Assembly (NCBI RefSeq): GCF_003946725.1 | Contig: NZ_RHOY01000010.1 | Location: 51,648 to 115,647, forward strand | DNA from: Agrilactobacillus yilanensis | GTDB lineage: Bacteria; Bacillota; Bacilli; Lactobacillales; Lactobacillaceae | Length of the DNA: 64,000 bases | Reading direction: 5' to 3' | Shown: in pieces, positions 37,886 to 46,626 of the stretch | How the letters are laid out: every line of letters starts with the position of its first letter | How positions within the stretch are numbered: the stretch's first letter is position 1 | Translations under genes and position numbers: made by a program | The notes under the pieces: generated by a model | Databases searched by the model: none | Seen by the model: only the letters and a program-made list of their open reading frames with translations | Told to the model about the DNA's origin: nothing

Positions 37886-40522
37886 TTATAAATTCGTTTT
37901 TTGCCGAATAATCATGGATAAGATGCCGTCATTTTCATAATATTTAACATCACTTGGGGTATCAAATCTTAAAATTGTGTCAAAATTAATAACTTGTCCG
38001 TCATTTTTAGTTGCGGTAACGTGGGCTGTTTGCTGTGCACTATCTAACTGAATATCAAAAGTTTCTGAACCGTCCAGACCAAGCTTTTCGGCGTTATCCC
38101 CTAATTTAAATTGTAATGGCAATACGCCCATCATCACTAAGTTGGACCGGTGGATACGTTCAAAGCTTTCCGCAATGACGGCTTTAACGCCTAATAATTT
38201 CACACCTTTGGCAGCCCAGTCTCTGGAAGAACCCATGCCATAATCTTTTCCGGCTAAAATGACAAGCCCGCTTGTCTGATCTTTTTGGTAAGCCTTGGCA
38301 GCATCGTAGATGGACATTTGTGTTTTAGTTGGCCAATAAATCGTGTAACCCCCTTCTTTATCCGGGGTTAATTGATTCTTGATGCGGATATTGGCTAAGG
38401 TCCCACGAACCATGACTTCATGATTGCCTCGGCGTGAACCATAAGAGTTAAAGTCTTGCGGTTGGACATGATGAGCCATTAGATACTGTCCAGCGGGTGA
38501 TTGTTGCCCAATAAAGCCGGCTGGTGAAATATGATCAGTTGTGATTGAATCACCAAATTTGGCTAATACTTTCAACGCCGTGAATTCTTGAGTCATTTCT
38601 GGTTTAGCGGCGGTCATATTTTCTAAAAACGTCGGGCAAGCGATGTAAGTTGAGGTCTTATCCCAATTAAACGTTGGTGTAGCTGCCACATCTAAACTAT
38701 CCCAATGGGCATTGCCGGCTAAAATATCTTGGTAACTGCGTTTAAATAGCGCTGAATCAATATTTTGCTGAATAGCTTCTGCGATATCTGTTTGTGTTGG
38801 CCATAAGTCTTTCAAGTAAACAGGTTGGCCATTAGTGCCATACCCTAATGCTTCCCGAGTTAGATCAATGGCTAGTGTGCCGGCTAGGGCAAAAGCAACG
38901 ACAAGTGGTGGTGATGCGAGATAAGTATCTTTGATCAATGGATTTACCCGACCTTCAAAGTTACGGTTACCGCTTAAAACGCCAGACATTGAAAAATCGC
39001 TGTTCGCCAATGCTTGCACTACTTCAGGTTTTAATGAGCCGGAGTTACCGATACAAGTTGTACAGCCGTAACCCACTAAATTAAAACCTAATTGGTCAAG
39101 ATAAGGCATTAAACCAGCTTGCTTCAAATAATCTGTAACCGCTTTAGAACCTGGTGCCAGGGATGTTTTAACATATTCCGGTACCTTTAAGCCTGCAGCA
39201 ACCGCTTTTTTAGCCACTAAACCAGCCGTCAACATTAATGCTGGATTGGACGTATTCGTACAACTCGTAATAGCTGCTAAGCCAATGGCACCATTTTCTA
39301 AATCATAAGTATGGTTAGCAGTTTTAACGGTTAACGTTGTTTTTTCAGCTGTAAATTTAGCTGCTAAATCTGTTAGAGGTACTAAATCTTGCGGCCGTTT
39401 TGGACCGGCCACACTTGGTTTAATTTGACTCAAATCAATTGGTAAAGTTGTTGTATAGTGGCGTTGTGCGTCTTGAGTTGTGTCATACCATAAGCCATTC
39501 AGATGGGCGTAGTCGTCGATCAATTGAATTTGATCAACTGGACGTCCCGTTAGTTTTAAATAATCTAAAGTCTGCTGATCAATTGGGAAATACCCGCAAG
39601 TTGCACCATATTCTGGAGCCATATTGGCAATTGTCGCTCGGTCCGCCACTGTTAGGTCTTTTAAGCCAGGACCAAAGAATTCAACGAATTTACCAACAAC
39701 ATTAATTTGCCGCAACGCATGCGTCACCGTTAACGCTAAGTCGGTAGCGGTTGCACCAGTTGGCAAAGTGCCGCTCAAGCGTACACCAACAACTTCAGGA
39801 ATTGGAAAATAACTAAATTCCCCTAACATACTGGCCTCAGCTTCAATGCCGCCAACGCCCCATCCTAACACGCCTAAGCCATTAGTCATTGTTGTATGGG
39901 AATCTGTGCCCACTACGGTATCTGGAAAAACTAAAGCAGTCCCCTCATTGGTCTCGGTTAAAGCAACTTTGGCTAAATATTCTAAGTTAATTTGATGAAT
40001 AATGCCGTTATCTGGTGGAATGACGGTCAAATTTTCAAAGGCTTGCTGTGCCCATTTTAGAAATTGGTAGCGTTCTTGGTTGTTTTTAAATTCTTTTTTA
40101 ATATTCTCAGCAAAAGCATCGGGTGTGCCGGATGCTAAAACTTGAACGGAGTGATCAATAATTAAATGGACGGGCACATCTGGATTAATCTGACGACCGT
40201 CGCCACCTAAAGCCATGACTTTGTCTCGCATTGCCGCCAAGTCAACTAAGGCCGGTACCCCGGTGAAATCTTGCAATAAGACACGCTGTGCTTTAAAAGC
40301 CACATCATGATCGTGGTTATGATCCCAGTCTACTAAAGTTGCTAGATTTTGCTGCAGTTCTGGTTTTTGATCACTAGCTCGTAGCAAAGCTTCCATCAAG
40401 ATGCGAATAGTATAAGGATATTGTGAAAGTTGTTGCCCCTGGTTTTGTAACCATTCTGGGTAATCATAATACATGTAAGACTTGTTTTGACTTGTGAAAT
40501 GCTTTAAATAGCTTTCAGTCAT
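37886..40522 (-). CDS. acnA: Aconitate hydratase A
   Basis: Aconitase isomerises citrate to isocitrate with a 4Fe-4S cluster. The 878-residue monomeric AcnA/IRP type shows PDTVVGTDSHTTMTNGLGVL, the cluster cysteines in TSCTNTSNP and YGCTTCIGNSG, SYGSRRGNHEVMVRG, and the swivel domain motif GKDYGMGSSRDWAAKG. GGAGGTG precedes the ATG. It leads the acnA-citZ-icd operon. With no further TCA genes here, the likely product is 2-oxoglutarate for glutamate synthesis. Cluster loss may also make it a sensor of iron or oxygen. Confidence 0.96.
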   Translation of the reverse strand: MTESYLKHFTSQNKSYMYYDYPEWLQNQGQQLSQYPYTIRILMEALLRASDQKPELQQNLATLVDWDHNHDHDVAFKAQRVLLQDFTGVPALVDLAAMRDKVMALGGDGRQINPDVPVHLIIDHSVQVLASGTPDAFAENIKKEFKNNQERYQFLKWAQQAFENLTVIPPDNGIIHQINLEYLAKVALTETNEGTALVFPDTVVGTDSHTTMTNGLGVLGWGVGGIEAEASMLGEFSYFPIPEVVGVRLSGTLPTGATATDLALTVTHALRQINVVGKFVEFFGPGLKDLTVADRATIANMAPEYGATCGYFPIDQQTLDYLKLTGRPVDQIQLIDDYAHLNGLWYDTTQDAQRHYTTTLPIDLSQIKPSVAGPKRPQDLVPLTDLAAKFTAEKTTLTVKTANHTYDLENGAIGLAAITSCTNTSNPALMLTAGLVAKKAVAAGLKVPEYVKTSLAPGSKAVTDYLKQAGLMPYLDQLGFNLVGYGCTTCIGNSGSLKPEVVQALANSDFSMSGVLSGNRNFEGRVNPLIKDTYLASPPLVVAFALAGTLAIDLTREALGYGTNGQPVYLKDLWPTQTDIAEAIQQNIDSALFKRSYQDILAGNAHWDSLDVAATPTFNWDKTSTYIACPTFLENMTAAKPEMTQEFTALKVLAKFGDSITTDHISPAGFIGQQSPAGQYLMAHHVQPQDFNSYGSRRGNHEVMVRGTLANIRIKNQLTPDKEGGYTIYWPTKTQMSIYDAAKAYQKDQTSGLVILAGKDYGMGSSRDWAAKGVKLLGVKAVIAESFERIHRSNLVMMGVLPLQFKLGDNAEKLGLDGSETFDIQLDSAQQTAHVTATKNDGQVINFDTILRFDTPSDVKYYENDGILSMIIRQKTNL

Positions 40523-40976
40523 GACAGCACCTCCGAAATTTTTTAATTATTAGAATATGATTACATTTCTATAATATAGCTAAATACTCTCACTTTTTGG
40601 GTACCTTTGTCAAGATAATTGACGTGGTATTTTTTAAAACGCTGTTATATCAGCCTATATCCAGTTAAAAGAAACTATCAATCAATGTTAGGTATTCTCT
40701 TTATGGCAATTAAATTGCGTCTTATTAACCGAGGTATCATTGATTTTCTAATCTATTTTAAAATTAATATTATTAATAGCATAAAAAATACTAATATTTT
40801 TTATTATTTAATCATTATATAACCTTAAATTAATTATATTCTAATTTAAAAAAGCTGGTATCAACTAAATTGATGACAATGTCATGTTTTTTTACAAAAA
40901 AAGCTAAAGGCCAAAAAAATAAACGTATTTATTCACTAATTTCTGAATAAATACGTTTATCAATTGTCTATTTCTA
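40523..40976. other. AT-rich intergenic region between acnA and ppaC
   Basis: This 454-base gap holds the acnA upstream region at its left end. On the minus strand there is a perfect TTGACA (40609-40614), but no well-spaced -10 follows it. The ppaC terminator lies at the right end. Between them the sequence is very AT-rich. ATGACAATGTCAT (40873-40885) is a 13-base palindrome followed by eight G/T bases. An open frame of 67 codons at 40619-40822 has no ribosome site and unlikely composition. I see no gene or RNA here. Confidence 0.6.
40920..40959 (-). terminator. Terminator of ppaC
   Basis: TAAACGTATTTATTCA (40920-40935) and TGAATAAATACGTTTA (40944-40959) form a perfect 16-base stem. On the minus strand a T-rich tract follows. 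Confidence 0.88.
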
Positions 40977-41909
40977 TTAATTAAATGCTTCTGTTAATGG
41001 TGGCACAACTTGTTTCTTTCTAGAAACAACACCTGGTAAATTCGCTTTTTCATCGGCTAATTTAACGTTAAAGGCCTTTTCTACAGCAGCTTTGCTGTCA
41101 TCATCGCCAAGGGCCAATACTTCAGAATCACTGTTTAAAATATTTGTAATCAATAATACAAATAAGTTGTAGCCTTTTGCGGCATTTTCTTCAGTGATCG
41201 CTGCACGTAAATCAGCTTCCCGTTTTAAAACATCTGCAATATCGACAGTATTTACTTGCGCTACCCGAACTTCGTGACCATTCATTGTAAAGCTTTTAGC
41301 GTCTAAGTCGATTAATTCAGCAGCAGACTTGTCGTCTAAATTCGTCCCAGCTTTTAACATTTCTAGGCCATAAGTTTCATAATCAACATCTGCAATTTTA
41401 GCTAACGCAACAACGGCTGTTTTATCTTGTTCTGTTGTTGTTGGGGATTTTAATAACAATGTATCAGAGATGATTGCGGAAAGCATTAGTCCAGCTAATT
41501 GTGCGGGAATTTCAACATCATGCTCAATGAACATTTTTCTTAAAATAGTGCTCGTGCAGCCTAAAGGTTCTGCCCGATAATATAGCGGATCACTTGTATT
41601 AAAATCGTGGATCCGATGATGGTCAACGACATGGGTTACGTTTAATTCAGCGATGTCTGCCACGCTTTGTTGCGGTTCATTATGATCCACTAACATAACG
41701 GCATCAACTTCATTTTTGGCCGTTGTGATGACCCGTGGTGCTTGCGCCTTAAAGTGATCTAGCGCATAGCTTGTTTCGCCATTAGGTTCACCTAATGCGA
41801 CTGCCTCTGTATCATAGCCTAATTGATTCATCAAATAAGCATAAGCTTTTGCTGCAACAATTGCATCCGTATCTGGATTTTGGTGTCCAAAAACTAATTC
41901 TTTTGCCAT
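40977..41909 (-). CDS. ppaC: Manganese-dependent inorganic pyrophosphatase
   Basis: This family II, DHH-superfamily enzyme hydrolyses pyrophosphate, driving biosynthetic reactions. The 310-residue protein has the metal-binding [20 protein letters not shown] and [10 protein letters not shown] in the N-terminal domain. The C-terminal substrate domain ends with the basic [11 protein letters not shown] motif. AAAGGGG lies before the ATG, with a TATAAT-like box between it and the upstream LysR gene. It has no CBS domains. Confidence 0.96.
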   Translation of the reverse strand: MAKELVFGHQNPDTDAIVAAKAYAYLMNQLGYDTEAVALGEPNGETSYALDHFKAQAPRVITTAKNEVDAVMLVDHNEPQQSVADIAELNVTHVVDHHRIHDFNTSDPLYYRAEPLGCTSTILRKMFIEHDVEIPAQLAGLMLSAIISDTLLLKSPTTTEQDKTAVVALAKIADVDYETYGLEMLKAGTNLDDKSAAELIDLDAKSFTMNGHEVRVAQVNTVDIADVLKREADLRAAITEENAAKGYNLFVLLITNILNSDSEVLALGDDDSKAAVEKAFNVKLADEKANLPGVVSRKKQVVPPLTEAFN

Positions 41910-41959
41910 TTTACAAAAAACCCCTTTATCAAAGATAATATCATCTATTATTATAAGGC

Positions 41960-42910
41960 TTAATGCAGTTGTAGGCGAGTGTAATAATCAGTTTCTTCAA
42001 AATATTTATCCCAGAAAGTGAAAAATTGCTTAATTCTTGGAATTTCAATTTTATCTTTCCGATAGATAAAGTGCATTTCAAATTGAATTGGCGGATTAAA
42101 CGGCAGTGCCTGCTGGGTATAATTTTGATGATGGGCCTTATAAAAACTTGCGGGTAAGGCTGTATTCACATCCACGGTTTGACTGAATTTCATCAGCTGA
42201 AACGGCGTGGTAAACTGAGCCGTACTCCTAGGTTGATCAACCATTTGGTTTTTATAAGCCTCTCTGACGATATGAGACAAATAGTAGTCGTCGGGATAAG
42301 TCACCCATTTTTTATCTAAAGTATCTTGGTAATGGACATTTTTAGCGGTTGCCAGCGTTGGATTATTATGAACAAACATCAATTCTTCACTGATGATTAA
42401 TTTTGTTGTATAAGGTTTCCAATTTTTTATAGATTCATCTGGGAGATACATAACCGCCAAGTCAATTTTGTTATTTTCTAAAGCTTCCCAGATCTCTTTA
42501 CGGGTCAGTAATTTAAACGAGATTTCCACGTTAGGATTATGTTTAATATAATCAATGATGAAGTTTTCAAAAATAGAACTTTCCATTGAAGATAAAAAGC
42601 CAATATTAATCTTACCGGTATTTGCGTTTGTGGACTGTTGAATTTCATCAGTCGCATAATTTAAAATTTCATAAATTTGCCGTGTGGCGTCTAGCATTGT
42701 TTTACCAGCATCTGAAAGTTGTAATTTCTTGCCGATTGAATAAAATAAGGGGGCCCCGACAGTTTTTTCTAATTTCTTGATTTGTTGGGTTAAAGCCGGC
42801 TGTGTAATTCCTAAAATCTGTGCAGCCTGGGTGTAATTCATTGTTTTAGCTAATTGTAAGAAATAGGTCAACGTTTTAGACGAAAAAATATTTTCTTGTT
42901 TTGTCTTCAT
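41960..42910 (-). CDS. LysR-family transcriptional regulator
   Basis: The 316-residue protein has an N-terminal winged helix-turn-helix ([20 protein letters not shown], then [20 protein letters not shown]) and a periplasmic-binding-protein-like effector domain from about 95 ([13 protein letters not shown]). AAAGGAG precedes the ATG. Neighbours on the same strand are pflA upstream, beyond a terminator, and ppaC downstream. There is no divergently transcribed target, the usual clue for LysR regulators, so neither regulon nor effector can be inferred. Confidence 0.9.
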   Translation of the reverse strand: MKTKQENIFSSKTLTYFLQLAKTMNYTQAAQILGITQPALTQQIKKLEKTVGAPLFYSIGKKLQLSDAGKTMLDATRQIYEILNYATDEIQQSTNANTGKINIGFLSSMESSIFENFIIDYIKHNPNVEISFKLLTRKEIWEALENNKIDLAVMYLPDESIKNWKPYTTKLIISEELMFVHNNPTLATAKNVHYQDTLDKKWVTYPDDYYLSHIVREAYKNQMVDQPRSTAQFTTPFQLMKFSQTVDVNTALPASFYKAHHQNYTQQALPFNPPIQFEMHFIYRKDKIEIPRIKQFFTFWDKYFEETDYYTRLQLH

Positions 42911-42972
42911 AAATTAGGCTCCTTTCGTAAACACTTGAAATCAGCATAATCTAATAATAATGGAAACAATAA

Positions 42973-43000
42973 AAAAGAGCAACTAAAACGTCGCTCTTTC
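42973..43000 (-). terminator. Terminator after pflA
   Basis: On the minus strand AAAGAGCGAC and GTTGCTCTTT form a 10-base stem with one wobble around a short A/T-rich loop, followed by TTTTTTATTG. It isolates pflB-pflA from the LysR gene. Confidence 0.85.
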
Positions 43001-43034
43001 TTATTTATCATTAAATTTAATTTATAGTGTTAAC

Positions 43035-43823
43035 TTAGTTCTTATATCCAGTATAAGCAGATGTATCTAATAATCTTTCAGCATTAGCGACCCGCTCTGC
43101 AATTGGTGGTTCAATGCCTTCTAATGGGTAATTAAAACCTAATTCGTCATATTTAGAGACACCCATTGTGTGATAAGGCAAAACTTCTACTTTATCAACG
43201 GTTTTAATTGTCTTAATATAAGCACCTAACTGGGCTAAATAGTCGTCATAATCTGTTCTTTCAGGGACTAAGACGTGTCTAATCCACATATGATGACCGT
43301 TATCTGACATGTATTGGATCATTGACAAGATATTTTCATTGGTCCAACCAGTTAACCGTTTGTGTTCGTAAGGATCGATGTGTTTGATATCTACTAATGA
43401 GACATCTGTATATTGCATCAATTCTTTGAACTTACTAAAAAATGGTTCTTTATATGAAAATGGTTGGCCGCAAGTATCTAAACAAGTATTGATACCTTGG
43501 GCTTTAGCCTTCTTAAATAGTTCTAAAATAAAATCAATTTGTAACAAAGATTCACCGCCTGAAACGGTAATACCGCCCTTTTTACCCCAGAAAGCTTTGT
43601 ATTTAACAGCTTGGGCTAATAATTCATCAGGGGTTACTTCTGTCCCAACACCGGTGTTCCATGTATCTGGATTGTGACAAAATTCGCAGCGCATCCGGCA
43701 ACCTTGTAAAAAGGCAACAAATCTAGTACCAGGGCCATCAACTGCGCCGAAAGTTTCTATAGAATGCACATATCCCGTAACGGGTTGTGTAGATAATGAT
43801 GTTTCTGCTTGAACTGCGAGCAT
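43035..43823 (-). CDS. pflA: Pyruvate formate-lyase activating enzyme
   Basis: This radical-SAM enzyme installs the glycyl radical on PflB. The 262-residue protein has the 4Fe-4S motif C42-x3-C46-x2-C49 (GCRMRCEFCHNPDTW), the SAM-binding GGITVSGGESLLQ and VDIKHIDP. AAAGGAGG precedes the ATG. It is encoded 128 bases after pflB, with two hairpins in between that may lower its expression relative to PflB. It works only under anaerobic, reducing conditions. Confidence 0.96.
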   Translation of the reverse strand: MLAVQAETSLSTQPVTGYVHSIETFGAVDGPGTRFVAFLQGCRMRCEFCHNPDTWNTGVGTEVTPDELLAQAVKYKAFWGKKGGITVSGGESLLQIDFILELFKKAKAQGINTCLDTCGQPFSYKEPFFSKFKELMQYTDVSLVDIKHIDPYEHKRLTGWTNENILSMIQYMSDNGHHMWIRHVLVPERTDYDDYLAQLGAYIKTIKTVDKVEVLPYHTMGVSKYDELGFNYPLEGIEPPIAERVANAERLLDTSAYTGYKN

Positions 43824-43847
43824 TATAATTCCTCCTTTAGAGGTACC

Positions 43848-43919
43848 TTTCTACTAAAAAAGACAAATACGTTACTTATCTTCTTTAGTAGAAAGCGGAT
43901 GGCTTTATCAACCATCCGC
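43848..43919 (-). promoter_or_regulatory. Two intergenic hairpins between pflB and pflA
   Basis: Reading from pflB, the first hairpin is GCGGATGG / CCATCCGC (43895-43919), followed by TTTCT. The second has 16-base arms (43848-43863 and 43879-43894, outer part TTTCTACTAAA / TTTAGTAGAAA) with one wobble and a 15-base loop. Neither has a long T-run. A partial terminator or an RNase-stabilising 3' end for pflB mRNA is plausible. Confidence 0.6.
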
Positions 43920-43951
43920 CCTCTAAATATTAATCTTTAATTAATAAGTGA

Positions 43952-46210
43952 TTACATTGTTTGGAAGAATGTCCGAGAAATAACATCGTCTTGTTGTTCC
44001 TTAGTTAAATCAGCGAAGTAGACGCAGTAACCGGAAACACGAACTGTTAATGTTGGGTATTCTTCAGGATGTTTTTGAGCGTCAATTAATGTCTCACGAT
44101 TGAAGACGTTGATGTTCAAGTGCATACCATTGTTTTCCATATAACCATCAATCATGTTTACTAAAGCATCTTTACGATCTTCATCATCATGACCTAATGT
44201 GTTTGGTGTAATCCCAAATGTATTAGAAATACCATCAGTTGCATACTTGTAAGGGATCTTAGCAGTTGAAAGTAATGAAGCTAATGCCCCGTTCTTTTCA
44301 GCGCCGTATGCAGGGTTAGCACCAGGTGAGAATGGTTCGCCAGCTTGGCGGCCATTAGGTGTTGTACCAGTGTTCTTACCATAAACAACGTTAGAAGTGA
44401 TAGTCAAAACAGAAGTAGACAATTTAGCATCGTGGTATAGATGATGTTTGTTCATCTTGCCATAGAATGTCTTGATTAACCATTTTGCAATGTCATCAGC
44501 CCGGTCGTCGTTGTTACCATAACGTGGGTAATCATTGTCAGCAACGAAGTCAACAGCGATGCCTTGTTCGTTACGGATAGCTTTAACATGACCATATTTG
44601 ATTGCTGCAATAGAATCAACGGCATGTGAGAAGCCAGAAATACCAGTTGCAAAAGTATAATCTAAGCGTGTATCTTTCAAAGCAAATTGAGCAGCTTCAT
44701 AATAATATTTATCATGCATATAATGAATTGCATTTAATGAGTTAACATAAACGTCAGCTAACCATTCCATTTGTTTGTCAAACTTATTCATGAATTCATC
44801 ATAGTCAATGTATTCAGAAGTAATTGGGGCAAATGCAGGGCCTACTTGACCGTCTCTAACTTCATCTTTACCACCATTGATAGCGTATAACAAGCATTTA
44901 GCTAAGTTAGCGCGAGCACCGAAGAATTGAACACCGTCAGCGATTGGTTGTGCAGAAACACAGCAAGCAATACCATAGTAATCTGAACCCCATTGGTTAC
45001 GCATTAATTCGTCATTTTCATATTGAATTGTAGAACTCTTGATAGAAACTTCAGTTGCATAACGTTTGAAGCCTTCTGGTAAGCGGTTTGACCACAATAA
45101 AGTGATGTTTGGTTCAGGTGCAGCACCCATGTTGTCTAAAGTCTTCAAGAAACGGAAAGCAGTTCTAGTCACATGATGACGGCCATCCATACCGATACCA
45201 CACATTGACAATGTTGCCCAAATTGGGTCACCAGAGAATAATGAGTTGTATTCAGTTGTTCTGATGAAACGAACCATACGTAACTTCATAACAAAATGAT
45301 CGATAAATTCTTGTGCTTGTGCTTCTGTTAAAATGCCACGGTCCATATCTCTTTGAATGAAGGCATCGATCGTTGTATCAATCCGGCCAACAGACATTGC
45401 AGCCCCGTTTTGTGTCTTAACAGCTGCTAAATAACCAAAGTAGATCCATTGGATAGCTTCTTGAGCATTTTCAGCAGGTTTTGAAATATCATAACCATAA
45501 GAAGCAGCCATTTTTTTAATATCTTTTAAGGCAGCATATTGTTCATTAACTTGTTCTCTTAAGCGAATAACATTGTCTGTCATTTCGCCGTCGCCAATCA
45601 AATCGTAATCTTTAGCTTTTTCCTTCATTAAACGATCGATACCATAAATAGCGATCCGTGGGAAGTCAGCAATGATCCGGCCACGTGCATAAGCATCAGG
45701 TAAACCAGTAACGACTTTGTAGTGACGTGCTCTACGCATATCTGGTGTATAAGCATCAAAAACACCTTGGTTATGTGTTTTACGATATTCTGTAAAAATC
45801 TTGTGCATTTCTGGATCTGGTTTGTAGCCATAAGCTTCCAAAGCATCTTCGGCCATCCGAATACCACCATAAGGCATGAAAGCACGTTTTAAAGGCTTGT
45901 CAGTTTGTAAACCAACGATTGTTTCTAAGTCTTTATTTAAATAGCCAGGGCCATGAGAAGTAACTGTAGCAACGACGTTTGTATCAGCATCTAAAACGCC
46001 ACCAGCTTCACGTTCTTGTTTCTTCAAATCAAGAACTTGATCGTTTAAGGCCGTTGTTGCATCTGTAGGGCCAGCTAAGAATGATTCATCACCATCGTAT
46101 TGATGAAGGTTTTGTTGGATAAAATCGCGGACATTGATTTCTTCTTGCCAATCTCCACCATTAAAACCTTCCCAATAATTTTTAACATCAGTTTTTTCTA
46201 ACTGTTTCAT
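43952..46210 (-). CDS. pflB: Pyruvate formate-lyase
   Basis: PflB splits pyruvate with CoA into acetyl-CoA and formate by a glycyl-radical mechanism. The 752-residue protein has the catalytic cysteine pair in [14 protein letters not shown] and the radical glycine G727 in RVSGYCVYF near the C terminus. The ATG at 46210 has GGAGG 10 bases upstream; the frame is open a further 10 codons but without a better site. Formate produced can feed Fhs (15622-17298). Upstream lie a good promoter and two palindromes. Oxygen would cleave the protein at the radical glycine. Confidence 0.97.
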   Translation of the reverse strand: MKQLEKTDVKNYWEGFNGGDWQEEINVRDFIQQNLHQYDGDESFLAGPTDATTALNDQVLDLKKQEREAGGVLDADTNVVATVTSHGPGYLNKDLETIVGLQTDKPLKRAFMPYGGIRMAEDALEAYGYKPDPEMHKIFTEYRKTHNQGVFDAYTPDMRRARHYKVVTGLPDAYARGRIIADFPRIAIYGIDRLMKEKAKDYDLIGDGEMTDNVIRLREQVNEQYAALKDIKKMAASYGYDISKPAENAQEAIQWIYFGYLAAVKTQNGAAMSVGRIDTTIDAFIQRDMDRGILTEAQAQEFIDHFVMKLRMVRFIRTTEYNSLFSGDPIWATLSMCGIGMDGRHHVTRTAFRFLKTLDNMGAAPEPNITLLWSNRLPEGFKRYATEVSIKSSTIQYENDELMRNQWGSDYYGIACCVSAQPIADGVQFFGARANLAKCLLYAINGGKDEVRDGQVGPAFAPITSEYIDYDEFMNKFDKQMEWLADVYVNSLNAIHYMHDKYYYEAAQFALKDTRLDYTFATGISGFSHAVDSIAAIKYGHVKAIRNEQGIAVDFVADNDYPRYGNNDDRADDIAKWLIKTFYGKMNKHHLYHDAKLSTSVLTITSNVVYGKNTGTTPNGRQAGEPFSPGANPAYGAEKNGALASLLSTAKIPYKYATDGISNTFGITPNTLGHDDEDRKDALVNMIDGYMENNGMHLNINVFNRETLIDAQKHPEEYPTLTVRVSGYCVYFADLTKEQQDDVISRTFFQTM

Positions 46211-46278
46211 ATTTAGATATCCTCCATTTACTAATTTCAAATATTAACAAATTCACAAGGAACAGCTTTGATGATTAA

Positions 46279-46306
46279 AGTATAACACCTGACTTTCATT
46301 TTGCAA
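46279..46306 (-). promoter_or_regulatory. Promoter of pflB-pflA
   Basis: On the minus strand TTGCAA (46301-46306) and TATACT (46279-46284) are 16 bases apart. Between the start site and the pflB ribosome site lies TTGTGAATTTGTTAATA, whose first half matches one arm of the Rex operator (TTGTGAA-N4-TTCACAA). The second half does not match well, so Rex control is only a possibility. Confidence 0.6.
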
Positions 46307-46555
46307 GCCCTTTCTAAGCAAAAAATACTGCTATAGCGCTATTTCACTGATATATCAATGTTTTCATTTATAATTTTCTTTATTTTTTTGATAACAGTTA
46401 TTATAGATGCTTCAAACTGCACTGATACAGATTAATATTTTTACTATAGTTATACAACAGAATGGGACAGTTAGCCGACTCTGTCCAGCAATTCACAAAA
46501 AATATTAGTACTAAAAAAAATTATTTAGCCCTTAAAAATAAACATAATTGATCCA
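46307..46555. other. Intergenic region upstream of pflB
   Basis: The pflB-parC spacer is 416 bases. This part holds two perfect 10-base palindromes, ATAGCGCTAT (46333-46342) and TGATATATCA (46348-46357), 27 and 42 bases upstream of the pflB -35. A small hairpin GGACAG / CTGTCC (46465-46486) lies further on. The palindromes could be operator sites. I see no gene. Confidence 0.5.
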
Positions 46556-46614
46556 AAAAAGCATACCTTTGGGTACAGTTTGTCATTACAAACTAGTACA
46601 AAGATATGCTTTTA
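46556..46614 (-). terminator. Terminator of parE-parC
   Basis: Long imperfect arms, AAAAGCATACCTTTG on the left and CAAAGATATGCTTTT on the right with further inner pairs (GTTTGT / ACAAAC), form a hairpin. On the minus strand TTTTTTGG follows. Confidence 0.85.
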
Positions 46615-46626
46615 TGGCTTTTAAAG

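Noticed and set aside
40619..40822. Open frame of 67 codons in the acnA-ppaC spacer
   Set aside because: No ribosome binding site, extreme Ile/Asn/Lys/Tyr bias that follows from AT-rich non-coding DNA, and no similarity I recognise.
43035..46210. Pyruvate formate-lyase-like paralogue for glycerol or choline
   Set aside because: The CC active-site pair, VSGYCVYF radical site and an activase with a single cluster motif fit true PflB/PflA.
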